Below are positions 1 through 7,443 of a stretch of DNA of 64,000 nucleotides, one piece after another. The DNA lies in the NCBI RefSeq assembly GCF_024622195.1, contig NZ_JANKBI010000013.1:118207-182206 (forward strand), in the 5' to 3' direction. The position numbers and the translations under genes were made by a program. Under the pieces are notes generated by a model. The model did no database searches and was not told the DNA's origin. It saw only the letters and a list, made by a program, of their open reading frames with translations. The DNA is from Murimonas intestini. GTDB taxonomy: Bacteria > Bacillota > Clostridia > Lachnospirales > Lachnospiraceae. Numbering within the stretch: the stretch's first letter is position 1; each line of letters opens with the position of its first letter.

Positions 1-1
1 C

Positions 2-817
2 AGCTGGGACAGCACACCAAAGGTGCTCACCCCCACTGCTGACGGCCTCGTTACATATGGAAACGAGGCTGCCTTAATAGATGCTTCCCACACTCAGGAC
101 GGCTATATCATGGCCACCTACCTGGGCTCCTCTTCCAAGGTAAAGCTCCAGATCAAGGGGCCTGACGGCGTCACATATACATACGACATGAAACAGGGAG
201 GATATGATACCTTTCCTCTCAGCGCAGGAGACGGTTCTTACGACATTGGAGTATATGAAAATATAGCAGGTGATAAATACTCCACTGCTTTCTTCCAGAC
301 TATAGATGTTCAGCTGAAGGATGAATTTACCCCCTTCCTGTACCCAAACCAGTTTGTCAATTATAATAAAGACACTGAGGCCGTCGCCCTCGCCCAGGAG
401 CTTTCAGCCGGCGCCGGCAGCGGTCTGGATGTGGTTACTAATATCTATCATTATGTAATTGATAATATAAGTTATGATGATGAGAAGGCGGTGGATCCGC
501 CCACTGGTTATCTGCCTGATCTGGATGAAACTCTGGACACGAAAAAGGGGATCTGTTTTGACTATGCCTCACTCATGACATGCATGCTCCGTTCCCAAGG
601 AATACCCACGAAGCTTCAGATCGGTTTCTCCGGAGAGATCAAGCACGCCTGGATCAGCACCTACTTAGAGGAGACAGGATGGGTGGACAATATCATAGAA
701 TTTGACGGCAGGGACTGGGAGCTGATGGATCCTACCTTCGCCGCCAATACAGATGCCGCTCAGCTGAAAAAATATATTGGTGATGGAAGCAATTATACAC
801 TGCAATATTCCAGATAA
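2..817 (+). CDS. Transglutaminase-like extracellular protein, 5' end outside window
   Basis: The reading frame is open from the first codons of the window, so the visible 271 codons are only the C-terminal part; the GTG at 23 is an internal valine codon, not a start. The N-terminal visible half is beta-rich and ends in a repeat of the YEN/YDI type. The second half carries a transglutaminase-like core: a Cys in the context KKGICFDYA, a His in KHAWIS and an Asp in ELMDPTF give the Cys-His-Asp triad order of the family. Members in Clostridia are usually secreted or lipid-anchored and of unknown substrate. The stop lies 18 bp before the pilC-like gene, so it appears to head or belong to the pilus/secretion operon. 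Catalytic activity is inferred from the triad only. Confidence 0.75.
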   Translation, partial: SWDSTPKVLTPTADGLVTYGNEAALIDASHTQDGYIMATYLGSSSKVKLQIKGPDGVTYTYDMKQGGYDTFPLSAGDGSYDIGVYENIAGDKYSTAFFQTIDVQLKDEFTPFLYPNQFVNYNKDTEAVALAQELSAGAGSGLDVVTNIYHYVIDNISYDDEKAVDPPTGYLPDLDETLDTKKGICFDYASLMTCMLRSQGIPTKLQIGFSGEIKHAWISTYLEETGWVDNIIEFDGRDWELMDPTFAANTDAAQLKKYIGDGSNYTLQYSR

Positions 818-835
818 CAGTAGAAAGGAGTCCAT

Positions 836-1897
836 ATGGCAAGCAATGAGAAGATAAAAATGCTGTCCAACACAGAGTTGTCCGCTTTTTGTGACCAGAT
901 GGCCATGATCCTGCGCTCCGGCATCTCTGCCGCAGAGGGGATCACTATTTTAAAGGAGGACGCCGCCACCCCTGAAGCAGCCGGCATTTTCGGTATGATA
1001 GAGACTGAGTTAGAGGAGACAGGACAGCTGCACCTGGCTATAAAGGCGGCCAAAGTATTTCCCAAATACCTGCTGGATATGGCCGAGATCGGTGAATCCT
1101 CCGGAAAGCTGGATGAGGTCATGGCCTCACTGGCAAAGTACTATGAGCGTGAGGAAAATATTACAAAGGGAATCAAAAATGCCGTGACATACCCCTTTGT
1201 CATGATCGCCATGATGGTTGTCATTATTTTGATCCTTATCATAAAGGTCATGCCGATCTTTAATCAGGTATTCATACAATTGGGCAGCGAAATGACGGGC
1301 TTTTCCCGGGGTGTCTTAAATCTGGGCTCTGTCCTCAGCCGTTATTCTGTGGTATTCATAGCTGTTCTCGCCGTGCTGGCAGGGCTTCTCATATACTGCA
1401 TAAAGTCCCGGAGGGGCCGTGCTTCTTTCCGTGCCCTTGCAGCCAGGCTGCCGTTCACCAGAAAACTGTTTGCCAGCATCGCCTCAGGCAGATTTGCCAG
1501 CGGTATGGCCCTCACTCTTTCCAGCGGGCTTGACATGGATGAGAGCCTTGCCATGACTGCCAGGCTTGTGGATAATCCTGTTATGGAAGAAAAAATCCGC
1601 AGATGCCAGCAGCTCATAGCTGAGGGGACAAATTTTTCAGATGCCCTTCTCAAATCAGATATCTTTACAGGGATCTATTCAAAAATGGTATCTGTGGGCT
1701 TTAAGACAGGGTCGGCTGATGAGATCATGCAGAAGGTGGCGGACCAGTATGAAGCAGAGGTGGACGGAAGGATCGACCACCTGATAGGTATACTGGAGCC
1801 GTCTCTCGTAGCTGTCCTGTCCATACTTGTAGGCATGATCCTGCTGTCAGTCATGCTCCCTCTTCTGGGGATCATGTCAGGCATCAGCGCATTTTAA
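836..1897 (+). CDS. pilC: PilC/GspF-type inner-membrane platform protein
   Basis: This 353-residue protein has the duplicated T2SSF architecture of type IV pilus and type II secretion platform proteins: a cytoplasmic helical domain (about 10-115), a membrane segment (about 120-145), a second membrane segment (about 168-188), a second T2SSF domain (about 210-325) and a C-terminal membrane segment (about 325-350). It is expected to anchor the assembly and retraction ATPases at the membrane. ATG at 836 has AAAGGAG eight bases upstream. The length is typical of PilC. The following four small membrane-anchored proteins and a PilT ATPase support a pilus role; type II secretion is the alternative name for the same machinery. 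Confidence 0.9.
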   Translation: MASNEKIKMLSNTELSAFCDQMAMILRSGISAAEGITILKEDAATPEAAGIFGMIETELEETGQLHLAIKAAKVFPKYLLDMAEIGESSGKLDEVMASLAKYYEREENITKGIKNAVTYPFVMIAMMVVIILILIIKVMPIFNQVFIQLGSEMTGFSRGVLNLGSVLSRYSVVFIAVLAVLAGLLIYCIKSRRGRASFRALAARLPFTRKLFASIASGRFASGMALTLSSGLDMDESLAMTARLVDNPVMEEKIRRCQQLIAEGTNFSDALLKSDIFTGIYSKMVSVGFKTGSADEIMQKVADQYEAEVDGRIDHLIGILEPSLVAVLSILVGMILLSVMLPLLGIMSGISAF

Positions 1898-1911
1898 AGA
1901 GGTGATTCTAT

Positions 1912-2244
1912 ATGAACCGTTTCAGCCACAAACATTCAGGGAGGTCCCCGTTAAAAGGGCTGCTCATACCGCTCTGTTCTTTTATTGCCGCCATGGCGGC
2001 GCTTCTCTACGGGCTTTCTTCCATCTCTGACGTGACCGCATCAGAGCAGAAAAAAAGTCTTGAAGCAGCTCTTAGCAGAAGCATAATGGACTGCTATTCC
2101 ACTGAAGGGGCTTATCCTGAAAATCTTGATTACATAGAAGAGCACTACCCTCTTTATTATGATAAAGACAGATTTTATATCAGCTATCAGCCAATCGGTT
2201 CTAACATCATGCCCGTTGTGACTGTCATTGATAAAAAACCTTAG
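1912..2244 (+). CDS. Small membrane-anchored protein of the pilus operon (pilin-like)
   Basis: A 110-residue protein with a basic N-terminus, one hydrophobic segment (about residues 17-37) and a short soluble domain that contains STEGAYPENLDYI, a pattern reminiscent of the alpha-beta start of type II secretion pseudopilins. There is no clear prepilin peptidase site of the GFTLIE type. It starts 14 bp after pilC with an AGAGGTG site. Position suggests a minor pilin or assembly accessory protein; sequence alone does not name it. Confidence 0.75.
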   Translation: MNRFSHKHSGRSPLKGLLIPLCSFIAAMAALLYGLSSISDVTASEQKKSLEAALSRSIMDCYSTEGAYPENLDYIEEHYPLYYDKDRFYISYQPIGSNIMPVVTVIDKKP

Positions 2245-2253
2245 GAGGCGCCT

Positions 2254-2781
2254 ATGAGATTTACAGGTAAAAGAGAACATGTTGTTGATTTCATATTTAC
2301 GCTGGCGCTTTTCTGTGTTTTTGCCGCCTCTTCGGTACTGGTGACGGTAATCGGCGCGGGCGTATACAAATCAGTGACCTCACATATGCAGATAAATAAT
2401 ACATCCAGAACCTCTCTGGCCTATATATCCGAGAAAATACGCCAGAATGATGTGGCTTCATCAGTGTCCGCCCAGGAGATAGAAGGACATACCGCCCTTG
2501 TCCTGTCTGAATACTATGACGGGACAGAATACGCCACTTATATCTATGAGGACGAAGGTCAGTTAAAGGAGCTTTTTCAGAAAGCTTCCTCAACCCCTGC
2601 TCTCGCAGCCGGACAGCCGATCATGGAAGTCTCAGACTTTGAAGCCGTGCAGCTGAAGGACCGCCTGTACAGATTTACTGTAGAAGATACGGACGGCGGG
2701 AGGTTCTCAGTGGATGTATGCCAAAAAAGCGTCTCAAAGAATGATTCTGCTGACGCCAAAGGAGGCACGGATGAAAAATAA
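2254..2781 (+). CDS. DUF4860-like pilus operon membrane protein
   Basis: The 175-residue product has one N-terminal membrane segment (about 12-35), then a helix rich in polar residues (SHMQINNTSRTSLAYISEKI) and a beta-rich domain. The layout matches the DUF4860 family, found in clostridial type IV pilus clusters and resembling minor pseudopilins. It follows the previous gene by 9 bp with a TAGGAGG site, and its 3' end overlaps the start of the next gene by 11 bp, so translation is probably coupled. The family assignment is from memory of its pattern, not a search. Confidence 0.75.
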   Translation: MRFTGKREHVVDFIFTLALFCVFAASSVLVTVIGAGVYKSVTSHMQINNTSRTSLAYISEKIRQNDVASSVSAQEIEGHTALVLSEYYDGTEYATYIYEDEGQLKELFQKASSTPALAAGQPIMEVSDFEAVQLKDRLYRFTVEDTDGGRFSVDVCQKSVSKNDSADAKGGTDEK

Positions 2782-3259
2782 CTCCCGATCCACACATTCA
2801 AAGTCTGGTCTTTTTTTAATGGAACTGATTCTTGTGATCCTGTTTTTTTCTATTGCAGGAGCGATCTGCATCCAGATATTTGTGAAGGCTCATCTTCTGA
2901 GCCGTTCTGCCTCAAAGCTTAACAGAGCTGTTGCCCTGGCACAGAGTGCAGCCGCAGGCCTGGAGGCCGGAAACGGTTCTCTTGAGGACCTGGCTCTGCA
3001 GTTTCCTGAGGGTATCCTGGATACGGATACAGATGACAGCCTCTCACATTTTACAGTTTATTATGATGACGCCTGGAAGCCCTGCGGCAAAGCCAGCGCG
3101 GTATATTCCCTGAATGTCCTGGCGCCGCGCATTGCAGCTCCGGGTACATTAAACGGGGAATCTGTCGTTATATCCCGCCTTGGCTCCCAGAACAGTGAAA
3201 TCTACCGGCTGGCGTTTAACATCTATACTCCGGCAGCTGCGAAAGGGGGCGAAGGCTGA
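2771..3259 (+). CDS. Prepilin-like protein of the pilus operon
   Basis: I choose ATG at 2771 because GGAGG lies six bases upstream; the longer frame from 2714 starts inside the preceding gene. The 162-residue product begins with a polar leader and then a hydrophobic helix, SGLFLMELILVILFFSIAGA, which has the Glu five residues into the hydrophobic stretch that is typical of type IV pilins. The context is F-L-M-E rather than the classical G-F-T-L-I-E, so processing by prepilin peptidase is plausible but not certain. A small globular domain follows (VVISRLGSQNSEIYRL near the end). It overlaps the next gene by one base (TGATG). Confidence 0.75.
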   Translation: MKNNSRSTHSKSGLFLMELILVILFFSIAGAICIQIFVKAHLLSRSASKLNRAVALAQSAAAGLEAGNGSLEDLALQFPEGILDTDTDDSLSHFTVYYDDAWKPCGKASAVYSLNVLAPRIAAPGTLNGESVVISRLGSQNSEIYRLAFNIYTPAAAKGGEG

Positions 3260-3753
3260 TGGACAAGAAAAAACATTTTTCCATGAATGTAGGGATATCC
3301 TGGATCCTGGTAATATTTATACTGCTCTGTCTCGTTACCTTTGGAGTGCTCTCCATGGTAAGCGCCAATTCTGATTACCAGATGAGCAAAAAGACCGCAG
3401 ACAGGATTACAGCCTTTTATGAAGCCAGCAGCCGGGCCCAGGATGTTTTAAAACAGATAGACCAGGAGCTGGCAGCTTCTTTTTCAGACGGCAGCTTTCC
3501 CCAGTCCGCTCTGGCCAAACTCGCTAAAGATCAGGAGCTGGCAGACAGCCACTCCCTTTCTGTCTCTGAGGAGAATACTATCTCCTTTTCAGAGACTCTC
3601 TCCGACACCCAGGCGCTGAGTGTTTCTCTTGAGACCGTACAGGCTCCTGCACAAGGCGAACAGCTTTACAGGATCACCTGCTGGCAGGTAGTCTCTACTG
3701 TAGAGTGGGATTATGAGGACACCGGAGAATTATTTAACGGAACCCTTGAATAA
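3259..3753 (+). CDS. Membrane-anchored protein of the pilus operon
   Basis: A 164-residue protein with a single hydrophobic segment (about residues 9-34) followed by a helical region starting SANSDYQMSKKTADRI and a beta-rich tail. The helix directly after the membrane segment and the position last before pilT suggest a GspK/PilX-like minor component, but I see no diagnostic motif. The start codon overlaps the stop of the previous gene (TGATG), indicating coupling. Confidence 0.75.
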   Translation: MDKKKHFSMNVGISWILVIFILLCLVTFGVLSMVSANSDYQMSKKTADRITAFYEASSRAQDVLKQIDQELAASFSDGSFPQSALAKLAKDQELADSHSLSVSEENTISFSETLSDTQALSVSLETVQAPAQGEQLYRITCWQVVSTVEWDYEDTGELFNGTLE

Positions 3754-3771
3754 AAATGATTGGAGGATATT

Positions 3772-4836
3772 ATGGACATCACTGAAATGCTTAGAAAGGC
3801 CCAGGAATCAGGTGCTTCTGATATCTTTATTATAGCGGGCCTGCCTCTTTCCTATAAAGTAAACGGAGTCTTAAAGGAACTCTCTGAAACAAACCTTCTG
3901 CCCGCTGACACGCAGGATATCATAGAACAGATCTATGTACTGGCCGGAAACAGAGACATCTCTCATTTTGAAGAGCATGGGGATGATGATTTCTCCTTTG
4001 CTGTTCCCGGAATGTCCCGTTTCCGGGTCAGTACTTATAAACAGAGGGGCTCCATGGCGGCTGTAGTGCGTGTCATCGCATTCTCTCTTCCCCACCCATA
4101 TGAACTGGGCATTTCAGAAAATATCATCCGGCTGGTGGACGCCAATAAGGGGCTTATTCTTGTGACCGGTCCCGCCGGCAGCGGTAAATCCACTACCCTG
4201 GCATGTATGGTGGATCATATCAACAGCACAAGAGAGAATCACATCATCACTCTGGAGGACCCGCTTGAATTCCTTCACAAGCACAAGAAAAGCATCGTGA
4301 GCCAGAGGGAGATCTCTACCGATACAGACAGCTACATCGTGGCACTGCGGGCAGCACTGCGCCAGAGTCCCGATGTGATCCTCTTAGGTGAGATGCGTGA
4401 TTACGAGACAATACAGACTGCCATGACGGCGGCTGAGACAGGCCATCTTGTTTTATCCAGCCTCCACACCATAGGCGCAGCCAACACCATAGACCGTATC
4501 ATTGACGTGTTCCCGCCCAACCAGCAGCGGCAGATAACCGTCCAGCTGGCCATGGTCCTGAATGCCGTAGTCTCCCAGCAGCTCGTTCCGGCCACAGACG
4601 GCACCCTCATACCCGCTTTTGAGGTGATGACTCTGACACCTGCTATCAGAAACATGATAAGAGACGGTAAGCTTCATCAGATAGACGGGGTTATCTATTC
4701 ATCTGCAAGCGCCGATATGATCGCAATGGATACCAGCCTGCTTAACCTTGTCCGCCAAAACCGCATAACGAAGCTGACTGCAGTCAAGTATGCTTCAAAT
4801 CCGGAGATGCTGGAAAAGAAGCTTAAGATGATTTAG
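3772..4836 (+). CDS. pilT: PilT-family twitching motility ATPase
   Basis: The 354-residue start at ATG 3772 is preferred over the TTG at 3760 because TGGAGG lies at 3761-3766, directly before it. Walker A is GPAGSGKST (133-141), the Asp box is ITLEDPLEF (159-167), Walker B is VILLGEM (202-208) and the His box is HLVLSSLHT (225-233). The C-terminal AIRNMIR motif is a variant of the AIRNLIRE signature that separates PilT retraction ATPases from PilB/GspE extension ATPases. The protein lacks the long N-terminal domain of PilB, also favouring PilT. It closes the operon; no extension ATPase gene is visible, so one may lie to the left of the window. Confidence 0.92.
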   Translation: MDITEMLRKAQESGASDIFIIAGLPLSYKVNGVLKELSETNLLPADTQDIIEQIYVLAGNRDISHFEEHGDDDFSFAVPGMSRFRVSTYKQRGSMAAVVRVIAFSLPHPYELGISENIIRLVDANKGLILVTGPAGSGKSTTLACMVDHINSTRENHIITLEDPLEFLHKHKKSIVSQREISTDTDSYIVALRAALRQSPDVILLGEMRDYETIQTAMTAAETGHLVLSSLHTIGAANTIDRIIDVFPPNQQRQITVQLAMVLNAVVSQQLVPATDGTLIPAFEVMTLTPAIRNMIRDGKLHQIDGVIYSSASADMIAMDTSLLNLVRQNRITKLTAVKYASNPEMLEKKLKMI

Positions 4837-4874
4837 AATGTAAATGTTACTGAACAATTACCTTAATGTTTTAT

Positions 4875-4903
4875 TTTACAACAAGAATGCCCTATGCTAT
4901 AAT
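4875..4903 (+). promoter_or_regulatory. SigmaA-type promoter of the SNF transporter gene
   Basis: TTTACA at 4875-4880 and a perfect TATAAT at 4898-4903 are separated by 17 bp. The predicted start is near 4910, giving a leader of about 75 nt before ATG 4984. It lies just after the pilT stop and is the best sigmaA match in this region. Confidence 0.8.
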
Positions 4904-4983
4904 AGGAATACTATGCGCAGCAAATGTATGTGCACCACATACAAGTGTGCAAAAAAAGCGAAGCAAACGGGAGAAAAACACAA

Positions 4984-6339
4984 ATGGAGAAAAAACGAAG
5001 CAGTTTTTCAGGAAAAATCGGATTCGTCCTGGCGGCTGCCGGTTCTGCAGTAGGACTGGGCAACCTGTGGAGGTTTCCGTATCTTGCAGCCAAATATGGA
5101 GGCGGGATTTTTTTATTGGTCTACATCATCCTGGCTGTCACCTTTGGGTACGCGCTCATGACAGCTGAAGTGGCTATCGGCCGCAAGACAGGCCTGAGTG
5201 CCATCCAGAGTTTTAAGGTGCTGAATAAGAAGTATTCTTTTATCGGTTATCTGGCATCCCTTGTACCTATCATCATACTGCCTTACTACTGTGTCATCGG
5301 CGGATGGGTGATTAAATACTTTTCAGTATTTATCTCCGGGCAGACCACAGCGGCGGCGGCTGACGGTTACTTTGACTCTTTTATCAGCCAGACAGGCCAG
5401 CCTATACTCTGGCTTGTGATTTTTATCCTGATCACAGCAGTCATAGTATTTCTCGGCGTAGAAAAAGGGATAGAGAAAGCCAGCAAATTCCTTATGCCTG
5501 TGCTCGTAGTCCTCTCAGTCATTGTAGCCATCTATTCCATCACCATGCCGGGAGCTATGGCAGGTGTAAAATATTACCTGATGCCTGACTTCAGTAAATT
5601 TTCGCTAAAAACTGTGGTCGCTGCCATGGGACAGCTTTTCTACTCCATGTCACTGGCAATGGGTATTATGATCACATACGGCTCTTATATGAAAAAGGAC
5701 GTGGACCTGGAGAAGTCAGTATCAAATATCGAGATCTTTGATACTGGAATCGCCCTTATAGCGGGACTCATGATTGTCCCGGCGGTATTTGTATTTAACG
5801 GCGGAGATGGGGCTGCCATCAATGCAGGCCCTGGACTTATGTTTGTCACCCTGCCTAAGGTGTTTAATTCAATGCCCTTCGGCTCTGTGATAGGAGGCCT
5901 CTTCTTCATCCTGGTGCTGTTTGCGGCGCTGACATCCGCCATATCCCTGATGGAGACTATTGTTTCTATCCTGCACGACAAGCTGGGATGGGGGAGAAAA
6001 ATCTCCTGTGTAATTGTAACACTTTACGCCATTGCAATGGCCCTGCCCTCATCTTTGGGATTTGGGGCACTGAGCTCCGTACAGCCTATGGGAATGAGTT
6101 TCCTGGATTTCTTTGACTTCATCAGCAACAGTATCCTGATGCCTATCGTGGCATTCCTGACAGTGTGCTTTGTTGGATACGTTATCAAGCCAAAGGCTAT
6201 AGCAGATGAAATCAAGTTAAGCTCTGCATTTAAAAAAGAAAAGCTGTTTAATGTAATGATAAAATATATAGCACCAATCTTCATTATCATGATACTTGTC
6301 AGCTCAATCCTGAATGCACTGCAGATCTATACACTGTAA
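4984..6339 (+). CDS. Sodium-dependent transporter, SNF/NSS family
   Basis: The 451-residue start at ATG 4984 is chosen because the conserved first segment begins within 12 residues of it and a GGGAG site precedes it; the frame is open further upstream without a ribosome site. The TM1 signature GLGNLWRFPY is present with about eleven to twelve hydrophobic segments spread over the protein, as in bacterial LeuT/MhsT/Tyt1 transporters, which import an amino acid with sodium. The short C-terminus is typical of the bacterial group. Substrate cannot be told from sequence. It is monocistronic, with its own promoter and terminator. Confidence 0.92.
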   Translation: MEKKRSSFSGKIGFVLAAAGSAVGLGNLWRFPYLAAKYGGGIFLLVYIILAVTFGYALMTAEVAIGRKTGLSAIQSFKVLNKKYSFIGYLASLVPIIILPYYCVIGGWVIKYFSVFISGQTTAAAADGYFDSFISQTGQPILWLVIFILITAVIVFLGVEKGIEKASKFLMPVLVVLSVIVAIYSITMPGAMAGVKYYLMPDFSKFSLKTVVAAMGQLFYSMSLAMGIMITYGSYMKKDVDLEKSVSNIEIFDTGIALIAGLMIVPAVFVFNGGDGAAINAGPGLMFVTLPKVFNSMPFGSVIGGLFFILVLFAALTSAISLMETIVSILHDKLGWGRKISCVIVTLYAIAMALPSSLGFGALSSVQPMGMSFLDFFDFISNSILMPIVAFLTVCFVGYVIKPKAIADEIKLSSAFKKEKLFNVMIKYIAPIFIIMILVSSILNALQIYTL

Positions 6340-6411
6340 TCCCGCAGATATCATGAGTGATACAGTTCAGCCGTCAAGGTCAGACGGGCTTGTCTTTGGC
6401 CCGCTGCCTGC

Positions 6412-6453
6412 AAAAATAACTCCCGGTGGTTATCCACTGCGGGAGTTATTTTT
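6412..6453. terminator. Bidirectional rho-independent terminator
   Basis: A 14-bp perfect inverted repeat, AAAAATAACTCCCG at 6412-6425 and its complement at 6440-6453, with an additional GTGG/CCAC pairing inside. A-runs and T-runs on both sides let it work on either strand. It separates the SNF gene (+) from the convergent nucleoside hydrolase gene (-). Confidence 0.9.
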
Positions 6454-6500
6454 GTTATAGGCCGTGACTAAACCACCCGTTTGACGGGTTGTCATGATTA

Positions 6501-7412
6501 TCAGGAACTCAGTTTTTTAAACAAGTCTTCAAACAGGAGATCCCTGTTTATCCAGAACACATACTTAATAAAATGCCTTGTCTTATTAAATGCATAGCAG
6601 TCATCATATTCGGGTATAGGGCTGTGTTCCAGCCTGTCATACATGAATCTGTCATCCAGGAGCCAGCCCACTGCTGTCACATCCCATATTATCCTGCTCC
6701 AGCACCTGCTCTGTCCGGTGGCCTCACCTTCTCTCTCAGTTACAGATACCAGGTAATCACACAGTTTATTTTTCCCCTTCAGCCAGTAGTTGAGCTCCGG
6801 CCCTGTGGTGGCAAATTCCGAGACAACTCCCATGCAGGGCAGCTGTACAAGAGGCACGCCGCATCCAAACACGATCCTGGCCGCCGCCACATCCTGGTAC
6901 ATATTAAATTCTTTTGTGTCAGGCCACTCAAAGGAATGTCCCCCCAGCCATACTACAACGATCCTGTCAATGATTGCAGGCTCCATCAGGATGGCGGAAG
7001 CCACATTCGTGATAGCTGCAATAGCAACTACATACAGAGGATGGTCCTTGTCCCGCTCCATGGCCAGTTCCACCAGATTCCTAGCTGCCGGGGATTCCAC
7101 AGGCTGCTTTTCATCCGGCAGATACCTGTCTGCCCCCTTATGGACAAGCTTCTTTAGATCCTCCCTGTCCATAAGCTCCAGAACATTCGTGATCTCCTGA
7201 TAGCTTCTTTCCATACCGTCCGCCGGCCCCGCAGAATTACTGTTAAAAAAGGGAGCCGCATAGACTGCCTTTAAGTTTAGCTTGTCGTCTGATTTAATGA
7301 GATATGCCAGGGCATACTGATCATCAACCTCATTATAAGTATCCGTGTCAATAACCACATCAATTTTCCCCTGCGGACGCTGCAGCTTCTGCAGCCTTTC
7401 TGATTCTGTCAT
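6501..7412 (-). CDS. Nucleoside hydrolase, inosine-uridine type, next to jetC
   Basis: The start at 7412 follows AGGAGGAGAAGG; the frame extends further but into jetC. The 303-residue product carries the calcium-binding signature near its N-terminus as DTDTYNEVDD, a form two residues longer than the textbook DTDPGxDD, followed by AAPFFNSNSAG, AIAAITNVASA and a central VVWLGGHSFEW. Family members cut the N-glycosidic bond of nucleosides; the longer loop marks a subgroup whose substrates I cannot name. It begins 31 bp after jetC in the same direction, so co-transcription with jetABC is likely. That is where a jetD nuclease gene would be expected. Whether it has any role in defence is unknown. 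Confidence 0.85.
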   Translation of the reverse strand: MTESERLQKLQRPQGKIDVVIDTDTYNEVDDQYALAYLIKSDDKLNLKAVYAAPFFNSNSAGPADGMERSYQEITNVLELMDREDLKKLVHKGADRYLPDEKQPVESPAARNLVELAMERDKDHPLYVVAIAAITNVASAILMEPAIIDRIVVVWLGGHSFEWPDTKEFNMYQDVAAARIVFGCGVPLVQLPCMGVVSEFATTGPELNYWLKGKNKLCDYLVSVTEREGEATGQSRCWSRIIWDVTAVGWLLDDRFMYDRLEHSPIPEYDDCYAFNKTRHFIKYVFWINRDLLFEDLFKKLSS

Positions 7413-7443
7413 TTTCCTTCTCCTCCTGTTGTTTATATGCTCC

